DNA of 64,000 nucleotides from CAVUOA01 sp963742955 (GCA_963742955.1 CAVUOA010000011.1:1-64000), one strand, 5' to 3'; positions 28,292-38,851 are shown, numbered from the stretch's first letter. Program-made: numbers and translations. Notes: generated by a model not told the origin, from the sequence alone.

Positions 28292-29892
28292 TTATATTTT
28301 CCTTTTATTTCTCTTCTCGGTTCGGAAACCATGTTCAAAAATAACTTAAGTCCTCCCCTGTTAAATATTTTCAACTGCCTGTATAAAGCAAGAGAACAAT
28401 ATGTATATGTGCCCGTACCGTATTCTGCCCAAAGCAATGATGTTGAGGGGACGGGGTCATTTTCATCACTCATTGCAAGCAGGCGTTTATATTTTGATGA
28501 TGTTAATGCCGTATCACCTGAAGGGAGGTAAATGTTTCTTTCCTGTACCCAGCCGTTCCAGTCACCAGGTTCAATTTTATTGGGTCTGTTAAACAGCCAA
28601 TCCTCCGGCTCAAGAACAGTAACAGGTGCATCTTCTTCCGTAACACGTTCTGTTGTAACATATATAGGATAGGGTGAATAATTATTGCCGTTCCAGTCAG
28701 ATGGTTTCTGATAAAAACAAATGACATTTCCTCCGGCATTAATAAAATCAAGAATTCTTACATTATAATCCTCAAGGTCATGCCTGTACAAATAAGCGCG
28801 GATATCAAGAATAATTACGCTGTATTTATTAAGGTTTTCAGACATGAGCATTTGTGAGCTCAATGTGTCATATTTTACACCGAATGCTTTTAATGTATTT
28901 TCAACTGTATTGTCATAAGATTTAACAAGCCCAATATCAGCATCTTTTGATACTTTCAAACTGTGAAGAATCTCTAAACTATCGGACGGATTTAAGAAAA
29001 AATAAGAATATTTAGTAGGAAATGATTTTAAATCACCAATTAATGTTGAAGAAGTATGAGATTGAATCCCCGAAAACAAATCGTTTTTGTCATATGGATA
29101 ATCTTTATCACTTCTCACAAGAACATAATTCCTGTTACCGAAAGCCCAGGGCGCGTCTTTGGAAGTAAGCTTATCCATGCCCTGTGTTCTGTGCTGAGAG
29201 AGAGCCTCAAATGCGATTTCAGCAATTGTTTTACCATCCGGCGCTTTTTGATTAACATCTATTGTCACTATATCGTCAGTTTTGGTTGAATCAAATACCC
29301 GGAAAAATAATTTCTTGATTTGCCAAGGTTCAACGCCGTTAACCAGCTGTTCGGGATGGTAATTAGGGTCAGCTGCTTTGTCGAATGCTTCATATATAGT
29401 TATTCCCACCGCCTGGTGATTGCCGTGCTGGCGGAAAGGCTTCGTTGTAATAGTATCATGGTTGGTAATTACAACATCGGGTCTAATCATTCTAATCATA
29501 TAAACAATTCTTTTAAGCACACTATCCTTTCCACCCCAGAACCTGAAAGTTTCTTTTGCAGTTTTAGAAAATCCAAAATCCAGAAATCCCAAAAAGTACG
29601 GAGTTGAACCCTGAATTTTAGCAGCATTAATGCATTCCTGTTCTCTTATTTTGCCAAGCTCATCATAAAGCTCCGGACCGATTTCATTTTGTCCGCCTTC
29701 TCCCCTCGTGTAAAACACTGTGTAAGCATTATATCCCTTCAATAAGGAATAATACGCCAGTGTTGCGCCGTCTTTATCATCAGGATGAGCAGCAACACAA
29801 AGGAGTGTAAGATTTTGATTTTGAGCAAATAGAACTGCTGGAAATAAAAGAAGAGAGAAAACTGCAAATCTTGTGAATATTTTTCGTAGCAT
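28288..29892 (-). CDS. Secreted PIG-L deacetylase with amidotransferase-like C-terminal domain
   Basis: An intact 534-residue protein with a signal peptide ending LFPAVLFAQ. Residues about 27-250 form a PIG-L (LmbE-like) zinc deacetylase: the AHPDDKDGA motif, TRGEGGQNEIG, and the zinc His in FRQHGNHQAVG. The C-terminal 200 residues (IGLVKSYDNTVENTLKAFGVKYDTLSS on) look like a ThuA/class I amidotransferase-type fold without an evident catalytic Cys. It probably removes acetyl groups from sugars outside the cytoplasm. It ends overlapping the permease start, which hints that the permease imports a product, though that is inference. Confidence 0.8.
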   Translation of the reverse strand: MLRKIFTRFAVFSLLLFPAVLFAQNQNLTLLCVAAHPDDKDGATLAYYSLLKGYNAYTVFYTRGEGGQNEIGPELYDELGKIREQECINAAKIQGSTPYFLGFLDFGFSKTAKETFRFWGGKDSVLKRIVYMIRMIRPDVVITNHDTITTKPFRQHGNHQAVGITIYEAFDKAADPNYHPEQLVNGVEPWQIKKLFFRVFDSTKTDDIVTIDVNQKAPDGKTIAEIAFEALSQHRTQGMDKLTSKDAPWAFGNRNYVLVRSDKDYPYDKNDLFSGIQSHTSSTLIGDLKSFPTKYSYFFLNPSDSLEILHSLKVSKDADIGLVKSYDNTVENTLKAFGVKYDTLSSQMLMSENLNKYSVIILDIRAYLYRHDLEDYNVRILDFINAGGNVICFYQKPSDWNGNNYSPYPIYVTTERVTEEDAPVTVLEPEDWLFNRPNKIEPGDWNGWVQERNIYLPSGDTALTSSKYKRLLAMSDENDPVPSTSLLWAEYGTGTYTYCSLALYRQLKIFNRGGLKLFLNMVSEPRREIKGKYN

Positions 29893-29909
29893 TTTCTTTT
29901 TTAAATAAC

Positions 29910-32412
29910 TTACTTTATTAAAACCATTTTTTTGCTTTCGGAAAATCCTTCAGCTTCTAATCTGTAAAAATAAACACCACTGGGAAAATTAGCAGCATTC
30001 CAATTAACCTCATAACTTCCCGGTAAAAGCTGTTTATTGATAAGGACAGCAACCTCTCTGCCGAGGATATCGTAAACTTTCATATTCACGTCAAGGGCAT
30101 GCCTTTGACCTACAGCAGGTATGTCAAACTTAATAATTGTAGCAGGATTAAACGGGTTCGGATAATTCTGCGATAAAGAAAACCTGCCCGGTATCGTTGA
30201 TGAAATTTGCTTAACGCCGTTAACTTCATAAAAAGAAATTCTTGCTATGGTTTCAACTTCCGCGAGACCGGCTACGCTTTGCCCTGTTATTTGTCCGGTG
30301 AAGCTTTTAACAATTACTTTCAGTTCATCGGCTTTTGGCAAGCCTGTCAATGTAATTTTCGTACCATTACCGCTGATTATTCCGGTTGAGTTTACATGCT
30401 TGGTTTCAATTCCGTTTAGATAAAGAAACAGTTCACAATCAGTAACCTGAATATTTGTATTGTTTGCGGGATTTGGTTTTATATTGTATATAACAATATC
30501 GCTAACATCGAGCGGCAAATCCCATTTCAAGTCAACAAACTCATTATTTGCGCCGTTTGCTATCCAGTTAACAAGCAATGTATCGTTTCTTGCTTTTCTG
30601 TCAATAACACGCTTACCGGGATATTGTATTGAATCATTAACAAACCTGAATGAGCTTTGAGTAACTGCTGCAGAAGTTGATGAGTTGAAAAACTGTCCCA
30701 GCCCGATTGTAGGCGGAACAGGAATTGTTGTATGCCCCGCGTGACAGCCTACACATTTTTGTACCTGTGCCCGGTCGGCCGTAATTCATGCCTGTAACGT
30801 GCGCAATCTGGTGTTTAGTACCGGAGATTACTTTTCCATTGCTGTCAACTACCTGTTCAAACATAGGTACATCTGCAGGAGCGTTATCAAAATGAATACC
30901 CCCGGCGTAATCAAGCATTTGTGAATGAACTCTGATTGCGGTATCAAGTCCCAGGGTATCTTTCCTTTGGAAGTTCAAAAAGAAATCTATTCTTGCATTT
31001 TTAGTAATCGGCGGCGCATCGGTAATGGGCTGGTCAACAGAACCGTTTGTATATATATTAACGCAATCAAATCTAAAACCGCCGTTCTTGTAAAAAGTAC
31101 CCGGGTCTGAGGTCGGAGGCAGCTCATCGCTTATATATGTAACCCCATCGGGGATTATTGGCGGAATAAGCTTTGGCAAAAGGACCTGTACATTTAATTC
31201 CATTTTGCCGGCAATATCAAATGCAGGCTGCATATTGCTGCCATCTAAATTAATTGTGTACAAGGCGTAATCCTGGTTTTCAACCTGTGAGGCATAAGAA
31301 AACAATATCCTGCCATCAGGCAATTGGACTGGGTCAGTTGCATAAGGAGGCTGCATTGTACCGTAAGAAGGGGGATTCTGAATATATAATTGCATATCAT
31401 TCTGGTTCACTCCCGCGATATAATGGGGATAGTCTACACCTTTATTAAACCATCTTATTCCCGTACTGCTGGAAGTATAAACCATCGGAGTATGCGGAAC
31501 GAAAACGCTCAATAATATTCCGTTGCTCATTACAAAAGGCTTGTATGTGTGAAGCCCGTTTCTTGATTCAGGAAAGCCAGCGTAAAGCTGCAGTGCATCA
31601 CCATCGGGATTAACAATTCCAGCCTGCCAGATGTTTGCAATATCATTGCTTAATGCTAATCCTGAATCACGTGTTAAACCATTGTAAGTAACTAGCGAAG
31701 GTCTGTCATAATTTAGCCACCATCTTGAAAATACAATCCTGCCCGAAACAGGATTTACCATCGGCTCCTCTGCCCCGTTTCGCTCGGTAGTAATACGGTG
31801 TAAGTTTGAACCATCTGAATTTATAATGTAAAGATTGGTAGTTCTTGCTCCGTAGTATTCAGATAGTGAAGGATACCGTGTACTTGCAAAGCAAATACGT
31901 CCATCCGGAAGATAGCATGGGTCAATATCATCATATTTTTGGAATTTGTAAGCGGAGGTTCCGAATTGCGCAAGGTCAATATTTCTGTCAGAATATGTAA
32001 TAGCCCTGAAGTTTGTTCCATCTGAATTAATTTCATAAATGCGCCATGAGCTGTCACGGTTTTGGGTTCCGGCAAAAATAATCTTTGAGGCATCCCAGAA
32101 AACATCAGGGTCTGAAACATCAACAAGGCTGGTACCATTAAAATTCATTGTGCTGTCGACTAATACTCTAACCGTTCCATTTGATTCTCTTACAAGGAGC
32201 CTTCCTCCAACAACACTAAAACGTGAAAACGGACCCATACCCGGTAAAAGACCTGATTGAGGATAATAAATATTCCCGTTATGTTCAAGGTTCCGTGAGA
32301 CAAAGACAATGGGCGGAAGCGGCTGAGCATGAAGTTCAGCTGTTATTATCAATAAAACGAAGCCTGTCCCAAACAAACAGGACAGGCTGAATATCTTAAT
32401 AAGACATTTCAA
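29910..32412 (-). CDS. Secreted c-haem / beta-propeller protein with type IX sorting domain (one frameshift)
   Basis: About 834 residues after repair of one indel near 30762-30785. A signal peptide (LFGTGFVLLIITAELHAQ) leads into a WD40/TolB-like propeller with blades such as DPDVFWDASKIIFAG, WRIYEINSDGTNFRAIT, DPCYLPDGRICFASTRYP and NLYIINSDGSNLHRIT. This closely resembles the middle domain of hydrazine synthase alpha-subunit homologues. In the repaired frame a c-type haem motif, CVGCH (30741-30755), follows. A beta domain (GLPKADELKVIVKSF) and a Por sorting domain (SQNYPNPFNPATIIKFDIP ... KMVLIK) end it. Probably an outer-surface redox or lyase-like protein; the reaction is unknown. PIG-L follows 17 bases on. 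Confidence 0.75.
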
Positions 32413-32431
32413 AATTACCTATTAAGTTAAA

Positions 32432-32914
32432 TTATTTATAGGTTACTACAACTGATGTTTTATTTTTGTCTTTATCCCATGCCAGCATAATACTTACTTC
32501 TTTTTTATCTTTGTTCCACATTGCCATACCGCCTTCGTCTTTCATCATCTCGTTATCAGCTTTTTTATAACCGCTTTTTTCAAGCGCAGCAGTGTACTGG
32601 CTGAGAATATCTCTGGGTTTATTATCAGATTCAAATGTAACAACTGTGCCTTCGGATGTATTTAATGAACCCAAAACTTTTGAATTATCCGGTTGCGGAA
32701 TGTCTGAAGGATAGTCTGCAGGAAGTCCTTCTTTAATTCCAAGTTCGTTACTTTTATTTTCAGAAGGATTAGTCGTCTGGTCCTGCTTTTGCACCTGCGT
32801 AGTATCACCGGTTTTATCTCCGCTTGAAGTATTATCTTTTTTACCGCAGCCTGTTAAAAAAACAAATGAAGATATCAGCAGAACAAACAGTAAATTAAAA
32901 TGATTTTTAATCAT
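32432..32914 (-). CDS. Lipoprotein, unknown
   Basis: An intact 160-residue protein with a lipoprotein signal (FVLLISSFVFLTGCGKKDN; lipobox LTGC). A Ser/Asp/Gln-rich linker is followed by a folded part, LPADYPSDIPQPDNSKVLGSLNTSEG and DILSQYTAALEKSGYKKADNEM, that looks like a small alpha-beta domain seen in other bacterial lipoproteins. No enzyme motif is visible. It stands 31 bases after another lipoprotein gene and is likely in the same transcript. Confidence 0.7.
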   Translation of the reverse strand: MIKNHFNLLFVLLISSFVFLTGCGKKDNTSSGDKTGDTTQVQKQDQTTNPSENKSNELGIKEGLPADYPSDIPQPDNSKVLGSLNTSEGTVVTFESDNKPRDILSQYTAALEKSGYKKADNEMMKDEGGMAMWNKDKKEVSIMLAWDKDKNKTSVVVTYK

Positions 32915-32945
32915 ATCCCTTAATTATTGGTTTAGAAATATTAAT

Positions 32946-33512
32946 TTAATTGTTGCACACAATTGCTTCGAATTTGCCGGCAATCCAGCTTTTCTTTTCA
33001 TCGTTGAAGCAAATTGCAACCTTTCCGCTTACAGTATTATTTGATGTGCTCTCTATTTTCAAAGCACAATCCCAGTTCGCATCCGATTTGAATGACGTGC
33101 CGTCAGTATCAATATACCTGAAAAAAGATTGATATGTTTTGGCATCATCCGTGAACTTTCCCTTAACATATTCCCCTTTTTCGATTGGATGCCCCTTATT
33201 TATTAATTGGAAACCCTGGTAGTTTTCAATATAACCGCAATTTTGTTCCGCTTTAACCGTAGAGAAATTCAGCACGTTATCGTTAGTACCTCTCCATTTT
33301 TCAAAAACAACATACGGAAACCGGACATCTTTCCCGTTAAGGTTACCCTTCAGCTCGTAGTCAGGTATATCCAAAACCGACAGATTTTCTTTCCAGTTGA
33401 AAGATTTATTGTTATCAGTGATTACTTCTTTTTTTACTTCATCTTTTCCGCCGCAGCCTATAAACAAAAATAATCCTGCTGTAATTATATACAAACTGAA
33501 AAGTTTTTTCAA
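32946..33512 (-). CDS. Lipoprotein, unknown
   Basis: An intact 188-residue protein with a lipoprotein signal (IITAGLFLFIGCGGKDE; lipobox FIGC). The mature part is beta-rich, with VLDIPDYELKGNLNGKDVRFPYVVFEKW near the start and KIESTSNNTVSGKVAICFNDEKKSWIAGKFEAIVC at the end. I do not recognise a family. The gene starts seven bases after the superoxide dismutase stop, so it is in the same operon. Confidence 0.7.
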   Translation of the reverse strand: MKKLFSLYIITAGLFLFIGCGGKDEVKKEVITDNNKSFNWKENLSVLDIPDYELKGNLNGKDVRFPYVVFEKWRGTNDNVLNFSTVKAEQNCGYIENYQGFQLINKGHPIEKGEYVKGKFTDDAKTYQSFFRYIDTDGTSFKSDANWDCALKIESTSNNTVSGKVAICFNDEKKSWIAGKFEAIVCNN

Positions 33513-33519
33513 TGCATTC

Positions 33520-34146
33520 CTATTTTACAAATTTTTTATATCTATCGTTAATCCTTCCCCAGTGCAGGTGACTCATGAAATTATCGATATATTTTGCCCT
33601 GCCCGGTCCGTCTTTGTGGTAATACGCATGCTCGAATACATCGCATGCAATTAAAGGAATGCCACCCCAGATAGCGCCGTACTGGTGTTCATCAACCAAA
33701 ACGTTAATCAGCCTTCCTGAATACAGCTTATCGAACACAAGCAATCCCCAGCCGCTGAGCTTAGCGGCAACTGCACATGCTTTGAAGTCTGCTTTCCATT
33801 TATCCAGCGAGCCGAAATTAGCTTCAATAGCTTTAACTACATCAGGTCCCTTGGAAGTATCGCCGTCTCCCCCCATTACTTCCCAGTAGAGGTCATGCAG
33901 CAAAGCGCCGGAGTGATTCCATGTGAACCTTCTTTTTAGCTCCCCGATTTCGGAATAATTTCCGTTTGCTTTTGCCCTGTCGACCGATTCAAGAGCTGTT
34001 TCTATGTTGTTAAGGAATGTAACATAACCTTTATGGTGTGTGTTGTAATGCCAGTCTGATGTTTCAGGACTGATTACATCTTTTAAAAGTGTTTTCGCCT
34101 CATCATCAGAATAAGGCCTTGGGTTGAATTTCCATTCGTAAGCCAT
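33520..34146 (-). CDS. sod: Fe/Mn superoxide dismutase
   Basis: An intact 208-residue superoxide dismutase of the Fe/Mn family. Metal ligands are H33 (in DWHYNTHHKGY), H78 (in WNHSGALLHD), D169 and H173 (in DVFEHAYY). The third motif has Phe171 where most members have Trp (DVWEHAYY), a small change near the metal site. Metal choice cannot be told with confidence. No signal peptide is visible, so it is cytoplasmic. The upstream 5' region has a short hairpin, CGGGCataGCCCG at 34162-34174, of unknown role. Confidence 0.92.
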   Translation of the reverse strand: MAYEWKFNPRPYSDDEAKTLLKDVISPETSDWHYNTHHKGYVTFLNNIETALESVDRAKANGNYSEIGELKRRFTWNHSGALLHDLYWEVMGGDGDTSKGPDVVKAIEANFGSLDKWKADFKACAVAAKLSGWGLLVFDKLYSGRLINVLVDEHQYGAIWGGIPLIACDVFEHAYYHKDGPGRAKYIDNFMSHLHWGRINDRYKKFVK

Positions 34147-34237
34147 TTTAAATCCTCTCCACGGGCATAGCCCGGATAATTTATTATTAAAAAACTCATA
34201 TCTTGATTCCCTAAATCAATCAATTGGCGTGTTTTTC

Positions 34238-34597
34238 TCAAACACCAAATGAACTTCCGCAGCCGCAGGTTTTCTTAGCCAAAGGATTGTTGAAGACAAA
34301 TCCTTTCCCCATCAAGCCGTCGGAATAATCGATTGTGGTGCCTTTGAGATAAAGAATACTTTTCCAGTCAACACATACTTTTACACCCTCAATTTCAAAT
34401 ATATTATCGCCTTCTTTTTGTTCGCTGTCGAATCCGAGAGTATATGACAGACCGGAACATCCGCCGCCCTTTACACCAATTCTCAGATTGTAGTCTTCGG
34501 GGATGCTGTTTTCTTCCTTAATTTTCCTGACCTCTCCGATTGCTTTTGGTGTCAGTTTAATTTCTTCCGTAGTTTCTAATGTTTTTGTCTCTTCCAT
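34238..34597 (-). CDS. A-type iron-sulfur carrier (IscA/ErpA/HesB family)
   Basis: An intact 119-residue A-type carrier that helps deliver Fe-S clusters. The three ligand cysteines are in VKGGGCSGLSYTLGF and KTCGCGSSFGV. The first about 17 residues (MEETKTLETTEEIKLT) form a short acidic extension before the usual start. It is the last Fe-S gene of the iscR-iscS set but is separated from iscS by a barrel-type gene. Which of IscA or ErpA it is cannot be told. Confidence 0.9.
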   Translation of the reverse strand: MEETKTLETTEEIKLTPKAIGEVRKIKEENSIPEDYNLRIGVKGGGCSGLSYTLGFDSEQKEGDNIFEIEGVKVCVDWKSILYLKGTTIDYSDGLMGKGFVFNNPLAKKTCGCGSSFGV

Positions 34598-34637
34598 ATT
34601 GTGTAATATTAAATTTATTATTAAAAACTTTTATTAT

Positions 34638-35372
34638 TTACCTTAAGTAAAATTTCATGCCGAGATAAAATGATGAATAAGCAACTCTTCTGTCATTGTT
34701 CAGTCCGTTGGCGGGGCTGGCTTTATCTCTGAAAACAATTACGTGAGGGTCATTAGTCACTGTTTCATCTGTACCTCTATTCCACACATTATCATAAGTA
34801 TAACTGCCGCCAAGATAAATTCCAATTGTTTTGCTGAGTCCGTAGTTAAGGTTAATACCCGCAGCATAGCCGTATCTTGGTACAACCTTAAAGAAATCCA
34901 GACCTGCATGATAATACGTTTCGCCGCCCATAAAATTAAGCCTCATTAATCCGAATATTGAAGGGTAAAATCTTTTGTTGCCCAGGGGATTAGTTTCCAA
35001 CCCGGCCCCCAGTGAAAATGACTGCACCCTCACACCGTAATTATCTGAAGGACCGCTGTAGATACTGTAGAGCATATTATACCCGACATTGAATAAACCT
35101 TTTAAATAACCGGCTTTCAAAATATTATATTTCAAAAAAGTTTGAACATTGTACCCCTCTTTTGCGCCAAGATTATCCGAATTTATCCATCTTTTGCCGT
35201 TTATTGTAACATAATCTTCATTTGGAGAAAGCACAAGACTAGAGCCGTATGCTTCAAGCAGGGGTTTTGAATAACCAATATTTACATCAATTTCAAGCCG
35301 TGATTGCGAATAAATACTCAAAGAACAAAAATAAAGAACTATAAAAATAAAAATATTTTTAAACAGTTTCAA
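34638..35372 (-). CDS. Outer-membrane beta-barrel-like protein
   Basis: An intact 244-residue protein with a signal peptide (IFIFIVLYFCSLSIYSQ). The rest is made of alternating beta-strands rich in Tyr and Gly (SFSLGAGLETNPLG, YGYAAGINLNYGLSKTIGIYLGGSYTYDNVW) and ends SSFYLGMKFYLR, with the aromatic end typical of barrel insertion (F-x-F/Y-L-R type). Function unknown. It starts three bases after the iscS stop, so it is co-transcribed with Fe-S genes, an odd position for an outer-membrane protein. Confidence 0.6.
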   Translation of the reverse strand: MKLFKNIFIFIVLYFCSLSIYSQSRLEIDVNIGYSKPLLEAYGSSLVLSPNEDYVTINGKRWINSDNLGAKEGYNVQTFLKYNILKAGYLKGLFNVGYNMLYSIYSGPSDNYGVRVQSFSLGAGLETNPLGNKRFYPSIFGLMRLNFMGGETYYHAGLDFFKVVPRYGYAAGINLNYGLSKTIGIYLGGSYTYDNVWNRGTDETVTNDPHVIVFRDKASPANGLNNDRRVAYSSFYLGMKFYLR

Positions 35373-35374
35373 AC

Positions 35375-36590
35375 TCAGCTTATTTGCTCCTTTAATTTTT
35401 TACCTTTAAATGCTCCAGTCAATTTAAATGCTGGTGATAGTTTCCTTAATTCATTCACTTTTTCTATGACTCTGTTTATTGTATAATTTATTTCATCTCC
35501 GGTATTAAATCGTCCGATTCCAAACCTTATAGAAGATTTTATTAAATCATTCCTTACTCCAATTGCTTTTAAAACATGCGATGGTTCCGCTTCTGCAGAA
35601 CTGCATGCGCTTCCGGATGAAACAGCAATTTCCCTCATAGACATCATCAGAGAATCCGCATCGACATATTCAAAACTAAGATTTAGATTTCCGGCAAGCC
35701 TTTTTTCTCTGTGACCGTTTAACTTAACGCCTTCTAATCCTGAATTTAAACCGTTATACAGCTTATCTCTTAAGCTTCGAAACGCGCTCCGATTCAATAT
35801 TCATTTCTTCCGACGAAATTTCACAAGCTTTACCAAAACCAACAATGCCGGGAACATTTAACGTACCCGAACGAAATCCTCTTTCATGTCCGCCTCCATC
35901 AATTTGAGGTACGAGTTTTACATTCGGATTCTTTGACCTGATATACAGCGCTCCGATCCCTTTAGGACCGTATAACTTGTGAGAACTCATGCTCATTAAG
36001 TCAATATTCATTTTGTTAACATCGATTTTAATTTTTCCCAATGCCTGCGCTGCGTCAGTATGAAAAAGAACACTGTGTTCATGACAAATCTTACCTATTT
36101 CTTCGATTGGCTGGATTGTACCTATTTCATTATTTGCTGTCATAATGGAAACAAGTATTGTTTCCGAATCAATTATATTGTTCAGTTCATTAATATTTAT
36201 CAATCCGTATTGGTCAACAGGAACATATTTAATAATAAAGCCTTTTCGTTCAAGAGATTTACATGTATCCAATACAGCTTTATGCTCGGTTGCTGCAGTA
36301 ATTATTTTCTTACCCTTTGTTTGATGCGCTTCAGCAGCGCCTTTTAAAGCAAGGTTAATTGATTCTGTTGCCCCGCAGGTAAAAATAATCTCTTTTGGCT
36401 CAGCCGATATAATTCCTGCAATCTTAGCTCTTGCATTTTCGACTGCTGCCTCAGCAATCCACCCGAATTCATGAGATTTACTTGCCGCATTACCAAAATT
36501 TTCGGTAAAATACGGTTTCATCTCATCAAAAACACGTGTATCAACAGGTGTTGTCGAATGATTATCCAGATAAATTGGTAATTTTACCAT
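35375..36590 (-). CDS. iscS: Cysteine desulfurase, NifS/IscS type (one frameshift)
   Basis: A PLP enzyme of about 405 residues that takes sulfur from cysteine for Fe-S clusters and other thio-cofactors. The PLP Lys is K205 in MSSHKLYGPKGIGALY, with HTDAAQALGKI before it. The persulfide Cys is in AVSSGSACSSAEAEPSHVL. The frame changes near 35765-35795, between ERVSKLKR and LRDKLYNGLNSG. The usual family block order is kept, so this is likely an assembly error. It follows iscR by 50 bases. Confidence 0.9.
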
Positions 36591-36640
36591 TTATTTCCTT
36601 ACAGGTTTACCCTGTTCAAGTATAGTAACAATAAAATTTA

Positions 36641-37045
36641 CTATACAATTTCAGATAACTTTGTGGTATTAAAGTAGTTAATAATGCTTTTCTGGACTTT
36701 TTGCATAGGGTCACTTATTATACAACTGTCATAAATAGTGCAGCTTCCGGGATTTTCGTGCATCCCGCAATCAAGTATATAGTTCGTGCCTTCAATAGCA
36801 TTAAATATAGCCGAAAGGCTTATTTTCTCAGGAGGCCTGGATAACCTGTAGCCTCCTTTAATTCCTTTGACGGAAGTAAGGATTTTTTCATTTTTCAATC
36901 TCTGCAGTATTTTTGAGAGCAAATCATATGGTACTTTATTTTCCCGGGATATTTCTTTGGCAGAAATAGGGTTAATTTCACCCTGGTTGGCAATATGTTT
37001 TATAGCAATTAATCCGTATTCAACTTTTTTTGATAACTTAAACAA
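36641..37045 (-). CDS. Rrf2-family regulator, IscR-like
   Basis: An intact 134-residue Rrf2 protein with an N-terminal winged helix (MFKLSKKVEYGLIAIKHIA, VPYDLLSKILQRLKNEKIL, GIKGGYRLSRP) and three Cys at 93, 102 and 108 (DCGMHENPGSCTIYDSC). These are expected to bind a [2Fe-2S] cluster, so the protein can sense Fe-S supply. The spacing C-x8-C-x5-C differs from the C-x5-C-x5-C of E. coli IscR. It lies before iscS, the normal place for an autoregulating iscR. It follows rsmB by 26 bases. Confidence 0.85.
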   Translation of the reverse strand: MFKLSKKVEYGLIAIKHIANQGEINPISAKEISRENKVPYDLLSKILQRLKNEKILTSVKGIKGGYRLSRPPEKISLSAIFNAIEGTNYILDCGMHENPGSCTIYDSCIISDPMQKVQKSIINYFNTTKLSEIV

Positions 37046-37071
37046 TTTTTTAAAATAAAACTTAAAAAAAA

Positions 37072-38728
37072 TTACGATTGTTTTACAAGTCTTACCGCAA
37101 ATGAACCATCGATACCGTGCCTGTGCGGAAATGTTTCTATGCAGCCTTCCTCATTTACAAGTTCTCTGTTGACAAATTTTGCTGCATTATCAATTTTAAA
37201 CTCGGGATGAACAGCCAGAAAATCTTTAACAACTTCTAAATTTTCCTCCGGTTCGGTAGTACAGGTGCTGTAAACAATAATTCCACCGGGTTTAAGATAA
37301 GCCGCAGCATTTTCAAGCATTTTTCTTTGAAGCTTTGCCAGATTTAAAATATCTTCAATTTCACGTTTCCACCTGATATCCGGTTTTTTAGAAAGTACAC
37401 CAAGACCTGAACACGGAGCATCAAGCAGTATCTTATCAAATTTCATTGAAGTAATTGCTTCATTAGTAAACTCGGATGCATCATCCTGAATAAACTCAAT
37501 ATTTGTTACACCTAAGTCGATTTGCGTTCTCTTTAAGCATTTTGATTTTTGCTTCGTATTTATCAACTGCAACAATGTGCCCTTTATTGCCAAGCAATTG
37601 TGCAATGTGTGTTGATTTCCCGCCGGGAGCAGAGCACATATCGAGGACTGTATCGTTTTCATTCGGCGCCAGAAGCAGAGAAACTAAGCCTGCGCTTTCA
37701 TCCTGGATGGCATATTTGCCTTCTTTGAAATCCTCATCAAGATAAATTTTCGACATCAGCCTAAGTGTAATAAAATTTTCGGCATTACGGCAGAAACGGT
37801 AAACGATATTTCTTTCGGCAAGCTTTTGCAAAAATTCGTCTTTACCTGTCTTTAATGTGTTTATTCTTACGGTAAGAATCGGTCTTTTGTTATTTGATTC
37901 GGCAAGCTTCTCGGCATCGTCAAATCCAAACCGCTGAATCCAACGCTTCACCATCCAATTGGGATGTGACTGCATTATACCGAGGTATTTTACTTCGTCT
38001 ATTTCTCTTGTAGGATATATTAATTCTTCTTTGGTCCTTATTATAGTCCTGAGTAACCCGTTTACAACATCAGCGTGTTTCTGGGTACTGATGCGTTTTA
38101 CAAACTCGGTTGCTTCGTTCACAGCTGCGTAATCGGGAATTTTATTAAGGAATAAAATCTGGTACAACGCCACTCTTAATGTATTTTTAATTTCCGGCAT
38201 ACACTTTTCCCATTGACCGCGGTAAAAGCCGTTTAAGAACCAGTCGAGCCTTCTCATCCACCTAATCACACCATGGCAGATTTCATTAAGCAGCGATTTA
38301 TCGTAATCGTTAAGAGATTCTGTTCTGATTTCGTAATCAATCAGCTTATCAAGATATGAATCAGTACGCTCGACACGTGTTAAAATTTTTACTGCAAGTG
38401 AACGGGTATCCGAATAAATTGTATCACCGTGCGGTTTTTGTCTTCTGTTTTGAGCCTGATCTTGAGTTTGCTCACTTGTTTCGTCTGTCTTTGCCTGTTC
38501 TGTCTGCTCACCCTGCTGAGAGTCTTCATCTGATACAGATGGGTTTGAAAACTCGCTTTCCCTCTGATTTTCAAGATTTTGGGAATCTGACTGTTTAGCA
38601 AAATCTCTTGGTTCGGATTTCTGCTTTTCGGTAAAATTAGTCTTTATTTCGGGCACAGGTATAACAGGAATTTCCCTCTGTGTTGTTTCTTTACCTTTAT
38701 CAGTATTATTTGCGTTATTTTGCTCCAT
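37072..38728 (-). CDS. rsmB: 16S rRNA m5C967 methyltransferase RsmB (one frameshift)
   Basis: RsmB uses SAM to methylate C967 of 16S rRNA. The middle part is the NusB-like domain (TRSLAVKILTRVERTDSYLDKLI, CHGVIRWMRRLDWFL, VNEATEFVKRI). The C-terminal methyltransferase has motif I DMCSAPGGKSTHIAQLLG, the catalytic motif LLDAPCSGLGVLSK and VYSTCTTEPEEN. The frame changes near 37500 between NRLRCNKY and the next strand. An N-terminal extension of about 105 residues, rich in Glu, Gln, Ser and Thr and likely disordered, is not part of the family; an in-family start would lie near TIYSDTRSLAV (about 38420). Confidence 0.9.
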
Positions 38729-38851
38729 TTTGATAATATAGTCGATATTGTTCCCACTATCAATGAAAAATAATAAGCTTTACATTTTGGCATTTTAACT
38801 GAAAATTCAAGTATTTATCTTTATATAAACTTAATAATACTGCATCTTTTT

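Noticed and set aside
30207..30660. Plus-strand ORFs within the haem/propeller gene
   Set aside because: They are antisense shadows; the minus strand carries the continuous sorting-domain and haem sequence.
29910..32412. Evidence for hydrazine synthesis (anammox)
   Set aside because: Only the propeller/haem pattern is similar; beta and gamma subunits and other anammox genes are absent, and the protein has a type IX tail.
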